From Lewinellaceae bacterium (GTDB lineage Bacteria; Bacteroidota; Bacteroidia; Chitinophagales; Saprospiraceae): a stretch of 64,000 bases of DNA. Every line of letters begins with the position of its first letter. Within the stretch, counting starts at the first letter, position 1. The translations under genes were made by a program, and so were the position numbers. The notes beneath the pieces were generated by a model, which searched no databases, had not been told where the DNA came from, and saw only the letters and a list, made by a program, of their open reading frames with translations. Below, piece by piece: positions 36,194-44,771 of the stretch. The stretch covers positions 248,001 to 312,000 of the forward strand of contig JACJYM010000003.1 of the NCBI GenBank assembly GCA_020636155.1, written 5' to 3'.

Positions 36194-37055
36194 TGAATCG
36201 TTTATTGATGGCAAATATAATATTTATTCCTAGGGCAATAGATACCAAGATGGATAGCCACGAAATTTGGTTTGCCGAATTATCCTGTGGCAGTTCAGAT
36301 GCATCGATTCCAGAGTAATAAAGTACAATCAGTGGCACAGCATTGTTGAGTGTGTGCAAAGCGATGGAGTACCAAAGATTTCGACTAATCCAATAAGCAT
36401 AGCCTAGAAGAAGGCCTATCACCATTTTTGGTAAAAATGCCACAGGTTGTAAGTGTACAGCACTAAAGATAATGGATGACACAATGATGGCAATCCACGA
36501 TGGTTTAAAAAATTCTTGAAGCCCTTTTTGGATAACACCTCTGAAAAGTAACTCTTCACTAAATCCTGCAATCATCGCAATGGAAATTAAATTTACCATC
36601 AAGTCACCGGCATTATGCATGACCAAGATGGAGGACAAATCTGATAAACTGGAATCATCCATTTTTTGCATCCAATCCGGCCAAGGAATATTCATACTAA
36701 ACTCCGCCATTAAAGATGCCAGAGGTAGGGTACAAAAATACAAAGCGACAAACCATACCAAACTTATCATATCTGTCTGTGGCTGTAAATCTAGTTCCTT
36801 GGCAAATTCTTTTTTCTTAGTAAATGTGAGGTATAGCACAGCACTTCCCGCAAAACTTATGAGGTTAGACAAGCCTACGAGGAGCTTAAAATAATTGGCA
36901 TTGATAGAGTCGGAATTGACGATTTCTGAAATATTTAAGTCCATTATTTCATTCAGGCTTAAACCCTTAATCAAAAGCCCTGTTACTAAGACAGCGTTGC
37001 CTAGAAATACACAGATTAATATCGCAGAAATAAGTAATATTGCCTTTTTTAACAT
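36177..37055 (-). CDS. CPBP family intramembrane glutamic protease
   Basis: About 292 residues from ATG 37055; an upstream ATG at 37226 would run into the divergent pdxJ gene and is rejected. Multiple membrane helices carry the Abi/CAAX protease motifs: E-E-L-L-F-R near residue 175, H-L-Q-P-V near 205, and H-T-L-N-N near 245. Members cleave prenylated or other membrane substrates, or provide bacteriocin self-immunity; the target here is unknown. Its stop overlaps cdsA. Its start is only 13 bp from the pdxJ start on the other strand. Confidence 0.92.
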   Translation of the reverse strand: MLKKAILLISAILICVFLGNAVLVTGLLIKGLSLNEIMDLNISEIVNSDSINANYFKLLVGLSNLISFAGSAVLYLTFTKKKEFAKELDLQPQTDMISLVWFVALYFCTLPLASLMAEFSMNIPWPDWMQKMDDSSLSDLSSILVMHNAGDLMVNLISIAMIAGFSEELLFRGVIQKGLQEFFKPSWIAIIVSSIIFSAVHLQPVAFLPKMVIGLLLGYAYWISRNLWYSIALHTLNNAVPLIVLYYSGIDASELPQDNSANQISWLSILVSIALGINIIFAINKRFNGPKT

Positions 37056-37068
37056 TGAAAACCAGTAT

Positions 37069-37794
37069 ATGTCAGCTACAAAACTAAGTGTAAATATCAA
37101 TAAAGTTGCGCTTATCAGAAATTCAAGAGGAAGTAATTTGCCTGACGTGTTAAAATTCGCTAGAGATTGCGAGGAATTTGGAGCTGATGGTATCACGGTG
37201 CATCCGCGACCTGATGAGAGGCACATTAGATATTCTGACCTGCAAGGCTTAAAGGATCAAAACACGACAGAATTTAACATTGAGGGATACCCGTCTCAAG
37301 ATTTTATTGATAAGGTCGTTGCGGTGGTTCCCGATCAGGTGACCTTGGTTCCTGACCCACCGGGTGTGTTGACTTCAAATCAGGGTTGGGATATTGGTTT
37401 ACACAAGGAGTTTTTGATAGATACGATTTCTAAATTTAAGGAATTTGGAATCAGAGTGAGCTTGTTTATTGAGCCGGATCCGAGTATCATTGCATTGGCA
37501 AAAGCCGTCCAAGCGGATCGAGTGGAGTTATATACCGGTCATTATGCCGATGAGTTTTTACAGAATCGCCAAAGGGCGGTGGAAGCTTATTCAAAGACGG
37601 CACAGGAAGCATTTGATGCAGGTATTGGACTTAATGCTGGACACGATTTGAATTTGGATAACTTGAGGTTTTTTAAAGAAAATGTCATTGGATTGAAAGA
37701 AGTTTCTATCGGTCACGCATTGATATCTGATGCCTTGTATTATGGAATTAGCAATGTTATAAAAATGTATAAAAACGAGTTAAGTTTTAGATAA
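37069..37794 (+). CDS. pdxJ: Pyridoxine 5'-phosphate synthase
   Basis: A 241-residue TIM-barrel enzyme that condenses 1-deoxyxylulose 5-phosphate with 3-amino-2-oxopropyl phosphate in vitamin B6 synthesis. The N-terminal L-S-V-N-I-N-K-V, the H-P-R-P-D-E-R-H-I loop, the T-L-V-P-D-P-P-G and the C-terminal L-N-A-G-H-D-L-N and I-G-H-A-L-I are all standard. ATG 37069 gives the usual length; an open frame continues upstream to 36895 but is only the shadow of the divergent gene. lipB follows after 49 bp. Confidence 0.97.
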   Translation: MSATKLSVNINKVALIRNSRGSNLPDVLKFARDCEEFGADGITVHPRPDERHIRYSDLQGLKDQNTTEFNIEGYPSQDFIDKVVAVVPDQVTLVPDPPGVLTSNQGWDIGLHKEFLIDTISKFKEFGIRVSLFIEPDPSIIALAKAVQADRVELYTGHYADEFLQNRQRAVEAYSKTAQEAFDAGIGLNAGHDLNLDNLRFFKENVIGLKEVSIGHALISDALYYGISNVIKMYKNELSFR

Positions 37795-37843
37795 ATAGTT
37801 ATTTATATATGTTCATAAAAATTAAAGTGTATTAATTGTAGTT

Positions 37844-38563
37844 TTGAAGCCTCGAGTAAAATTTCAGGATTTAGGAAAGATTCGCTATCAAGATGCATGG
37901 GATTACCAACATGAATTGTTGAATGCCATTGTCGCTGAAAAACGTCAGGAAAGTACGGATGTATCTACCTTGCTCTCGAATAATTACTTGCTTTTTTGTG
38001 AACATAATCCGGTTTATACCTTGGGTAAAAGTGGTTCAGAATCTCACCTTAAAAGGACTCCCGATGAGTTAGAATCTTTAGGAATTGAATTTTTTAAAAT
38101 CAACAGAGGGGGAGATATTACCTATCACGGCCCCGGCCAGATAACGGGCTATCCAATTTTAAATTTGGATTTATTTTTTAGAGATGTTCACCGATATGTG
38201 AGGACATTGGAGGAGGTCATCATTCAATCATTGAAAGAATATGGATTGAATGGCGAACGGGTAGTGGGCTACACGGGAGTTTGGCTGGCACCCGATGAGA
38301 AAAACCCATTTTATAGGAAGATATGTGCCATTGGGGTACATTTATCGAGATGGGTAACGATGCACGGTTTTGCGTTGAATGTCAATACCGAATTACCCTA
38401 TTTTGAAAACATCATACCATGCGGAATTTTGGATGATGACAAAAGGGTGACATCACTGGCCATAGAATTAGGAGAAAAACAAGATATGAATCAAGTAAAA
38501 TTGGCTTTAAAAGATAATTTTGCACGATTATTTGAATTTGAATATACAAATGACAAAACATAG
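37844..38563 (+). CDS. lipB: Octanoyl-[acyl carrier protein]:protein octanoyltransferase
   Basis: A 239-residue LipB that moves octanoate from ACP to lipoyl domains. R-G-G-D-I-T-Y-H-G-P-G-Q, the Lys159 of K-I-C-A-I-G-V, and the catalytic Cys193 of I-P-C-G-I are present. The start is TTG at 37844: family homology (F-Q-D-L-G-K, A-W-D-Y-Q) begins right after it and no ATG is available. The gene overlaps the following thioesterase by 14 bases. Confidence 0.96.
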   Translation: MKPRVKFQDLGKIRYQDAWDYQHELLNAIVAEKRQESTDVSTLLSNNYLLFCEHNPVYTLGKSGSESHLKRTPDELESLGIEFFKINRGGDITYHGPGQITGYPILNLDLFFRDVHRYVRTLEEVIIQSLKEYGLNGERVVGYTGVWLAPDEKNPFYRKICAIGVHLSRWVTMHGFALNVNTELPYFENIIPCGILDDDKRVTSLAIELGEKQDMNQVKLALKDNFARLFEFEYTNDKT

Positions 38564-39086
38564 AAAAAAAGAAAAATTGGTTGGGGAGTCCCTGACTGTA
38601 ATGACCGAAATGGTGATGCCTAACGATACCAATCCACTAGGTAATCTCATGGGTGGTTATTTGATGCGGTGGATGGATATTGCGACCAGTATTTGTGCCG
38701 GAAAACATTGTGAAGCCTATGTGGTCACAGCGTCTGTTGATCACGTCAGTTTTCAGAATCCTATCAAGCTAGGAGATGTGATTACGCTTACGGCTAAGAT
38801 TACCCGGGCATTTAACACATCCGTAGAGGTGTTCGTGGAGGTGAGTACAGCCAATATCATGGGAGGAGAGGCTAAAAAGTCAAACCACGCCTACTTCACC
38901 TTTGTGGCTTTGGATGCACAGACCCTAAAGCCGATTCCTGTCCCGCCCTTGCGACCTGTGACAGGAGAAGAACAAAAGCAGTACGAAGGAGCCGTGCGAC
39001 GAAGAGAATTGAGATTGATACTGAGTGGAAGATTGGCTCCCAAAGATGCAACAGAGATAAAGAATTTCTTTGCATCTCAAAACTAG
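38550..39086 (+). CDS. Acyl-CoA thioesterase (hot-dog fold, YciA/BACH type)
   Basis: About 178 residues from ATG 38550, inside the end of lipB (ATG 38520 would overlap more). The single hot-dog domain has the usual M-P-N-D-T-N-P-L-G-N-L-M-G-G near residue 30 and V-T-A-S-V-D-H-V-S-F near 65. It hydrolyses acyl-CoA in the cytosol. The overlap implies translation coupled to lipB, linking fatty-acyl turnover and lipoate supply only by position. Confidence 0.92.
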   Translation: MTKHRKKEKLVGESLTVMTEMVMPNDTNPLGNLMGGYLMRWMDIATSICAGKHCEAYVVTASVDHVSFQNPIKLGDVITLTAKITRAFNTSVEVFVEVSTANIMGGEAKKSNHAYFTFVALDAQTLKPIPVPPLRPVTGEEQKQYEGAVRRRELRLILSGRLAPKDATEIKNFFASQN

Positions 39087-39183
39087 ATTTAATTGTTAAG
39101 GGGCATTTAAAATTTTTATATTATGAAAATAATTAATATGTTTATCCCTTCTTGATTTTGCAAATAATAAAAGTGTTAATTTT

Positions 39184-40404
39184 TTGGAAAGTAATATTAA
39201 TCTAGTCCTCGATTCTGATAAGCAATCGGTTTTAAATTATTTTTCGCAACTCTTCGATGAAAAAGTTGGGGTTCAAAAATTTGACGTCAATGGTATCTCC
39301 GTACAGTTGAAACGTATCGATGCTTTGGATATCATTCCTGATTCGAATTCTGTGAAATTGAGTCTTCCATTGGCCATGAGCCTGTATAAATCAGCAGGTA
39401 TTTTTAGTGTCGAAGCGACCGGAAAATTGGCCATGAAATTGGCGGTTAAGTTTCAGATTTTGAAGAATAACGTGCTAAGTACCGAGACGAATATTATTAG
39501 TTGGGACTGGATAGAGGAGCCAAAAATTGAAATTGGAAGTCTCGACCTGCCAGTGGAAAAATTGACCAATCTTGCCTTGAAGCATTACGAACCGGTATTG
39601 ACGGCGAAAATGGACGAACTAATTGCTCAGAACCTCAATCTCAATGATTTTCTGCACACCATGTTAGTCAAGAGTAATGAAGTCATCAGCGCCAGTGATT
39701 GGTTAGGTATCAAGTACAAACCCACGATATATAGCATCGATATACATGACTTTCAGTTGCAAAATGGTCGATATAAGTTGGATGCGAAAGTGTTTGGTGA
39801 CATCGAAGTGTCTGACAGTTTTATAGGGTCATCCTTCGTGCCAGAAATTAGGTTGTTTCCGGATGGAAATAAAGAAAAATCAAGCTTGAGTATCAGTGTA
39901 GATTTGCATTTTGATGTGATTAAAAACATAATTTTAGACCAATTTTCTGAAATCGAAATTGGTGGTAAGCCACTTAATCTTACAGACATTGATATCCATT
40001 ATATTGGCGATAAATTGAATCTGGAAATAGACATAGATTCTCCTATCAAGGCCGATTTATTTTTAAGTGGTAAGCCTCGATTTGATTCGAATAATCAAAG
40101 CATTGACTTTGATGATTTGGATGTCAAAGTGAAGGCCAGTAATATCCTTTACAAACTGACGGCACCGGTCATAGCAGGGGTCATTGAAAACCGCATCAAG
40201 AGCATGGTGCCCATCTCTGTAAGAGAATTATTACAAATAGCCAATCAAAAATTGAGCGACACTACCCGTGAGAAAACAGGGGAGAAAATAAATCTGAGCA
40301 TCGAGGAGTCAAGAGTAGAAGAAATCATCATCTATAACAATATGATTTCCCTAAAAATCGGGGCTTATGAGGTGGAAGTGATGGTAAATCTCTTGCCTTC
40401 ATAG
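39184..40404 (+). CDS. DUF4403-like protein
   Basis: A 406-residue protein with alternating strands and long amphipathic segments. The C-terminal part (L-S-G-K-P-R-F-D, then a helix A-P-V-I-A-G-V-I-E-N-R-I) looks like the DUF4403 family, thought to have a lipid-binding tubular fold; this match is by eye. No signal peptide is visible after the TTG start at 39184, unusual for DUF4403, so the true start might lie elsewhere. It is followed by the first copy of a dispersed 64-bp repeat. Confidence 0.65.
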   Translation: MESNINLVLDSDKQSVLNYFSQLFDEKVGVQKFDVNGISVQLKRIDALDIIPDSNSVKLSLPLAMSLYKSAGIFSVEATGKLAMKLAVKFQILKNNVLSTETNIISWDWIEEPKIEIGSLDLPVEKLTNLALKHYEPVLTAKMDELIAQNLNLNDFLHTMLVKSNEVISASDWLGIKYKPTIYSIDIHDFQLQNGRYKLDAKVFGDIEVSDSFIGSSFVPEIRLFPDGNKEKSSLSISVDLHFDVIKNIILDQFSEIEIGGKPLNLTDIDIHYIGDKLNLEIDIDSPIKADLFLSGKPRFDSNNQSIDFDDLDVKVKASNILYKLTAPVIAGVIENRIKSMVPISVRELLQIANQKLSDTTREKTGEKINLSIEESRVEEIIIYNNMISLKIGAYEVEVMVNLLPS

Positions 40405-40413
40405 AAGGAAGCC

Positions 40414-40477
40414 GACCATGTCTGACATAGTTGCGGCACAGAGATAGGATGATTAATGTAGACGATTGATTTTTGGC
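40414..40477 (+). repeat. 64-bp dispersed repeat, copy A
   Basis: It aligns without gaps with 53079-53142 (48 of 64 identical, counted by hand). Both begin GACCATGTCTG and end TTGATTTTTGGC or TTGATTTTTGAC. Neither copy codes for protein. It begins 9 bp after the DUF4403 stop. Confidence 0.65.
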
Positions 40478-40578
40478 ATTTAATCAATTTTAAGCAATTA
40501 GAAGCTGAATGTTGCTTAGAGAATTTGAAGGTATATTGAGCAATGCAATGGATGTGATTTAAAGATAATGATATTTTC

Positions 40579-40609
40579 TTGCACAAGAAAGTAAAAAGAA
40601 TTACCTTTG
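40579..40609 (+). promoter_or_regulatory. rpsP promoter
   Basis: TTG at 40579-40581 and TACCTTTG at 40602-40609, 20 bases apart, fit the Bacteroidota -33/-7 promoter. It lies 73 bp upstream of rpsP, leaving a 5' leader of about 65 bases. Confidence 0.7.
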
Positions 40610-40682
40610 CCCCGTTAAAAATCCGATGCTCGCTTTTCGAGGTATTTGGGTTTGGCATTAACCAATTAAATTTTAACTTAAA

Positions 40683-41168
40683 ATGGCAGTAAAAATCAGA
40701 CTGGCACGTAGAGGCCGAAAAAAACAACCTTTTTACCACATCGTAGTAGCCGATGCGAGAGCTCCGAGAGATGGTAAGTACATCGAGCAGATAGGAAGTT
40801 ATAATCCTATGACAAAACCTGCAACAGTTGAGCTAGATAGAGATAAAGCGCTACAATGGTTGCAAAATGGAGCTCAACCAACGGAAACAGTTAATTCTAT
40901 TTTTAGATTTAAAGGGGTGAATTTTAGAAAACACTTATTGAGAGGTGTTAAAAAAGGAGCTTTTGATCTTGAGCAAGCAGACAAACTTTGGAAAGAATGG
41001 ATAGATGTGAAAGAAGCTAGAATCGAATCTAGACGTGAAGCATCAAGACAAGAAAAACAAGATTTCTGGAAAAAATTCAGTGGTGAAATAAAAGAAGTTA
41101 AAAAGCAAGATAACACTGAAGCGCTTAAAGAATTTACCGAGGCCGGTAAGTCGACAGAAGAGGAATAG
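40683..41168 (+). CDS. rpsP: 30S ribosomal protein bS16, extended form
   Basis: The first 80 residues are standard S16 (V-K-I-R-L-A-R-R-G-R-K-K-Q-P-F-Y). An 80-residue charged, helical C-terminal extension follows, giving 161 residues; this is normal for Bacteroidota. It binds 16S rRNA early in 30S assembly. It has its own promoter. The usual partner rimM is not downstream: the next gene is unrelated. Confidence 0.97.
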   Translation: MAVKIRLARRGRKKQPFYHIVVADARAPRDGKYIEQIGSYNPMTKPATVELDRDKALQWLQNGAQPTETVNSIFRFKGVNFRKHLLRGVKKGAFDLEQADKLWKEWIDVKEARIESRREASRQEKQDFWKKFSGEIKEVKKQDNTEALKEFTEAGKSTEEE

Positions 41169-41214
41169 TGAAAGACCCCTTGAGGGGGTAATTTTATATA
41201 AGACGGAACAATCA

Positions 41215-41251
41215 AAGACCTGATAAAACGAATGCAGTTTTATCAGGTCTT
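41215..41251 (+). terminator. Perfect 15-bp hairpin after rpsP
   Basis: AAGACCTGATAAAAC (41215-41229) pairs perfectly with 41237-41251 around a 7-base loop. The following T tract is weak (AATTTAAA). It may terminate rpsP or regulate the gene that starts 38 bp downstream. Confidence 0.65.
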
Positions 41252-41288
41252 AATTTAAAGGCACATTATTAAATAAAATATATTCGAC

Positions 41289-42677
41289 ATGCAAGAATTA
41301 GATAAAAACTACTTAACAGAGTTACAAAATATTTCAGGAGGTATTCAAAATTCCGATCTTTTAGCTCAATACTTGGACACTGAGGAAGAAGAAGTGTATA
41401 AGGCTTTGACTGAAGAATTCGAACCGAGAATCCACGAATTATACTTAAAGGTGGCAAATAATAATCCTTTGCAAATCGAATCATTTGAGAATGAATTGCT
41501 GAATCCTGAGTTTGAAGGCTTGTATTTACCTAAGGTATTGGGATATTCAGTCTTGCGAGGAGAAATCAACGACCAATACAAGTATATTAAACCACAGAAT
41601 CACTTTAAAGATGTTTTAATGGCAATTTGTAACTCTGCAAATTTTGATTTGATAAAATTGAGAATTGGGCAGACTGTGCAAGTCGGATTTTTCTTGAGCA
41701 GCGACATTTGGATTACTAATTTTATGGATCAGGTGACGAATAAAAAAGTGCTTAATTTTTTAGAGAGCCTCATGAGCGATAGATTCAGAGTAGAAAAAAA
41801 CAGAGAGCTTGCTTATAACAAGTATAAAATACAATTTAACTCTTTTAATTACCAAAGTGCAGAATTTCCAGCCAATCCTGCTGAACTAAAAAGCAAGGCA
41901 AAGTCACTAAAAAGCTTTTTGATACACCGTGCTGGAGATGATTATAACAATGATGCATTGATGGGTCACATAGGCCGATTTATCAATAATTCATCTCTAT
42001 ATGCGGAGGACAGTTATCTTGAATTATTGATGATAATTGGGATGATGTTTGACCTGAAGGGAGATTTGAGAGGTAACTATACTAAGGCTTTTGATGAGGT
42101 TAGAGCAAAGAATAAAGGTATTCAACAAGATTTCTTCACCATACTCGTGGATCTGCATGCGGATGAAAATATCAAAATGCATCCCGAATATGACAACCAC
42201 CTTTCCAAGCTTGTCACAAGAAATAAAGATGAAATATCCAAGTATTTTGAATTAATGGATGTCATTCATGGCAAGGGTTATATTCATCAGGACAGCATCG
42301 ATGCCACACAGAAATACGTGGATCAGCACGAAGGACTATCTCCTCAGAACAAATGTGTGAGGGAGACGATTTTGACCTATTTTGAAAAATTCATGAATAA
42401 TCTTGAACCATCAGATTACCCTGAATATTTCGAAATTAACAAGACATTTGTGTTGTACATGAATATTTTTTATAACCAAAGATTCAATCAAGCGGTGAAA
42501 GATATGAGTCTCAGGTATATTAAAAAATTATTAAAAACCTATACTGATAAACGTGGTCGAGATTATCAGGATATTAAGAAGTTCGTTACAGCCACATTCC
42601 TTGATATGAATTTCATGAACGAAAAGGAAATCGCAGAATTATTTAAAACAAGAAGGGTTAAGAAAGTATCAAAGTAG
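41289..42677 (+). CDS. Conserved-looking cytoplasmic helical protein, unknown
   Basis: A 462-residue acidic and almost wholly helical protein with no signal peptide, membrane segment, or catalytic motif that I recognise. The first 50 residues are glutamate-rich (E-E-E-E-V-Y-K-A-L-T). The regular helix pattern, with aromatic residues spaced about every 30-40 residues, suggests an alpha-solenoid-like scaffold. It sits behind the hairpin after rpsP, so low-level read-through from the rpsP promoter is possible. Codon use looks like its neighbours. Confidence 0.75.
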   Translation: MQELDKNYLTELQNISGGIQNSDLLAQYLDTEEEEVYKALTEEFEPRIHELYLKVANNNPLQIESFENELLNPEFEGLYLPKVLGYSVLRGEINDQYKYIKPQNHFKDVLMAICNSANFDLIKLRIGQTVQVGFFLSSDIWITNFMDQVTNKKVLNFLESLMSDRFRVEKNRELAYNKYKIQFNSFNYQSAEFPANPAELKSKAKSLKSFLIHRAGDDYNNDALMGHIGRFINNSSLYAEDSYLELLMIIGMMFDLKGDLRGNYTKAFDEVRAKNKGIQQDFFTILVDLHADENIKMHPEYDNHLSKLVTRNKDEISKYFELMDVIHGKGYIHQDSIDATQKYVDQHEGLSPQNKCVRETILTYFEKFMNNLEPSDYPEYFEINKTFVLYMNIFYNQRFNQAVKDMSLRYIKKLLKTYTDKRGRDYQDIKKFVTATFLDMNFMNEKEIAELFKTRRVKKVSK

Positions 42678-42763
42678 GCTTCACTTTTAGGTTCTTTTTT
42701 AGGCTGGTCAGTTAATTGAAATAATTTTTCTCACTTAACTGCTGGTCTAATTTTAGGGGAGTA

Positions 42764-43405
42764 TTATAGTTTTTTCTCTCCATTCAATTTATTTATCCAG
42801 TATGTGATATAAACAGTTCCGATAATACCTGGAACAAACCAATTCCATATTCCTGGCAAAATTTGATTTACTACAAAAAATGCGCTAACGGCAGCTATAT
42901 AGCCACCAGTCATCTTTCCTAAGTGTAATTTCAACCAATTTCTTTTGAGTCGATGAATGTCTTTGAAAAGAGAAATGTCTCTAAATCCAAAAACTAACCC
43001 TACTAAACCAAAAACTGCTAAAACAATATTTAGTTTTCCGTCTAGAATCATGGGATATGTAATCATGAATAGACCTGTTAAGATAATCAAATAGGCTATA
43101 ATTTTGTCAGGTAAAAATTGAAATCCAACTTCCTTGTATCTTAAACTTCTATAGCCACTAATGAGGAAGTAGATGCTAAAAATTCCAATTGAAAACAAAA
43201 ATGGACTTTCGTGATTAGGCAGTATGGATACAACAAAAGCGAGTATTGCAGAAATGAGCATGGCATAGTAAAATAATTTACCTGATTTCTTATGAAGATT
43301 ATCACCTTTTTTTGTGATTAGTGCTATCCCCCCACAAAAAAGAGCTACAGCTCCGAATGAGGCATGGAGTAAAATTAAAATTTGAGCTAATTTTTCTATT
43401 TCCAT
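42764..43405 (-). CDS. Membrane protein, DUF2306-like
   Basis: A 213-residue protein with seven likely membrane helices. H-K-K-S-G-K-L-F-Y-Y-A-M in the first loop resembles the conserved histidine-glycine motif of DUF2306 membrane proteins (typically H-R-x-x-G-x-x-Y). Another histidine, in K-L-H-L-G-K-M, follows near residue 163. Function unknown; perhaps haem or quinone related, but nothing here shows that. Confidence 0.7.
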   Translation of the reverse strand: MEIEKLAQILILLHASFGAVALFCGGIALITKKGDNLHKKSGKLFYYAMLISAILAFVVSILPNHESPFLFSIGIFSIYFLISGYRSLRYKEVGFQFLPDKIIAYLIILTGLFMITYPMILDGKLNIVLAVFGLVGLVFGFRDISLFKDIHRLKRNWLKLHLGKMTGGYIAAVSAFFVVNQILPGIWNWFVPGIIGTVYITYWINKLNGEKKL

Positions 43406-43568
43406 CGCTTAGTTTTAGATCCATGAATAAAATTTCGTTCTCTATCTATTATCCTTTTATTCTTTCTTGATGCTACTTAAAATTTTTAATTGTTCAAATC
43501 CCTAATCGTTGTCTTGCAAAAAGAAGTATTCCCAAAGTTGTCAGAGAAAATATAGTACCTACAGGAAT

Positions 43569-43841
43569 CTACCACAGAGTGAGAATACTCACCGTTATAC
43601 CCAGTGAAAATGCCCAAGGCTGGCACGTTGTGAGGCCATAAAGCCATAGTAGCCATAGTATTCCTAGCGAGATAAATAAGGGGCCAAGCTTGAATACATT
43701 TATTTCAAATTTGTTAAAAATAATAGACCATGGCCCTGGTTTTTCTGGCCCGATATACTTGCCTTTGAGTATTACATAAATACCATCCAGCAGCATAAAA
43801 CCTCCATTTGCAATGCCGAGAATTGTGAGTATTGTTTTCAT
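43569..43841 (-). CDS. Small membrane protein, unknown
   Basis: About 90 residues from ATG 43841 (a longer frame starts at 43880). It has three hydrophobic segments and a conserved-looking G-K-Y-I-G-P-E-K-P-G-P-W-S motif near residue 27. The glycine-rich opening I-L-G-I-A-N-G-G-F-M-L-L-D-G agrees with the internal start. The family recurs in many bacteria as an uncharacterised small membrane protein (recalled, not checked). Confidence 0.7.
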   Translation of the reverse strand: MKTILTILGIANGGFMLLDGIYVILKGKYIGPEKPGPWSIIFNKFEINVFKLGPLFISLGILWLLWLYGLTTCQPWAFSLGITVSILTLW

Positions 43842-44085
43842 TTTTAATGCTTTATCAATATTGGTTAAACTAAAAAACACCCATAATAAAAACTGGAAAT
43901 CATCATTTCAGAGAGAAAGATAGATATTCTCTAAATGTTATGCAAGATTGGAACTTGCAATCTATTCTAACTTATGCGATTATCACGATGTTGTTCACAC
44001 AGAATCGATAGTCTTGAGTATTGGGTACTAGGATTTTATTGGCGTCCTATTTTTTACTATTTTTACATCATATTTTATAAAACAG

Positions 44086-44763
44086 ATGAGTGTAGGCATT
44101 AGGATGAAACTAAATGAGGGCTTCTATCTCAGGAACCCTCAAGACACCGAAATCGGGAGAAGTATTATCAAATATAGCATTAGGTTGATTCACGAAATTG
44201 GCCTAGAGGCATTTACTTTTAAAAAATTGGCGGCCGAAATAAATTCTACGGAGGCCACTATTTATCGGTATTTTGAGAACAAACACAACCTACTATTTTA
44301 TCTGGTATCGTGGTATTGGGAGTGGATTAATTACCTAATTTATGTCAATACTCAGAATATTTCTGATCCCATTCAAAAGCTAAAAATCGTCATTCATTCC
44401 TTCATTGTTGCACGGATGGACAATCCGGATATTGATTATGTAAATGAATCGATTCTACAAAAAGTGGTCATCGAAGAGGGACCCAAAGTTTTCTTTACTA
44501 AAGATATCGATAAGGAAAATTCCAAAGGCTTTTTTGCAAATTATGTTCACCTAATCGACACCGTGTCGCAAGTGATTTTGGAAATAGCTCCTGACTTTTT
44601 ATATCCGCATGCATTAGCAACGAATTTGTACGATATGGCAAATAACAATGCTTATTTTGCCGAGCATTTACCAGGTTTGACGGATATTCCTAATAGCGTG
44701 AATACTCAAGAAGAACTTGAAAGTATGTTAGAGAAATTTTGTGCTAAATTGTTAGATTTTTAA
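44086..44763 (+). CDS. TetR family transcriptional regulator
   Basis: A 225-residue regulator. The N-terminal helix-turn-helix (about 33-58) reads F-T-F-K-K-L-A-A-E-I-N-S-T-E-A-T-I-Y-R-Y-F, the standard TetR DNA-binding unit. The C-terminal domain has no recognised ligand motif. No clear target is adjacent: the next gene, rimO, converges with only 8 bp between stops. ATG 44086 is accepted, though ATG 44104 is possible. Confidence 0.9.
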   Translation: MSVGIRMKLNEGFYLRNPQDTEIGRSIIKYSIRLIHEIGLEAFTFKKLAAEINSTEATIYRYFENKHNLLFYLVSWYWEWINYLIYVNTQNISDPIQKLKIVIHSFIVARMDNPDIDYVNESILQKVVIEEGPKVFFTKDIDKENSKGFFANYVHLIDTVSQVILEIAPDFLYPHALATNLYDMANNNAYFAEHLPGLTDIPNSVNTQEELESMLEKFCAKLLDF

Positions 44764-44771
44764 AACTTAGA

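Noticed and set aside
36895..37068. Longer upstream start for pdxJ and (to 37226) for the CPBP gene
   Set aside because: Each extension runs antisense through the neighbouring gene, and both families begin at the internal ATG chosen here.
42690..42752. Loose CAGTTAA/TTAACTG inverted repeat between convergent genes as a terminator
   Set aside because: Only seven pairs around a 19-base loop and no clean T run beside the stem; too weak to call.
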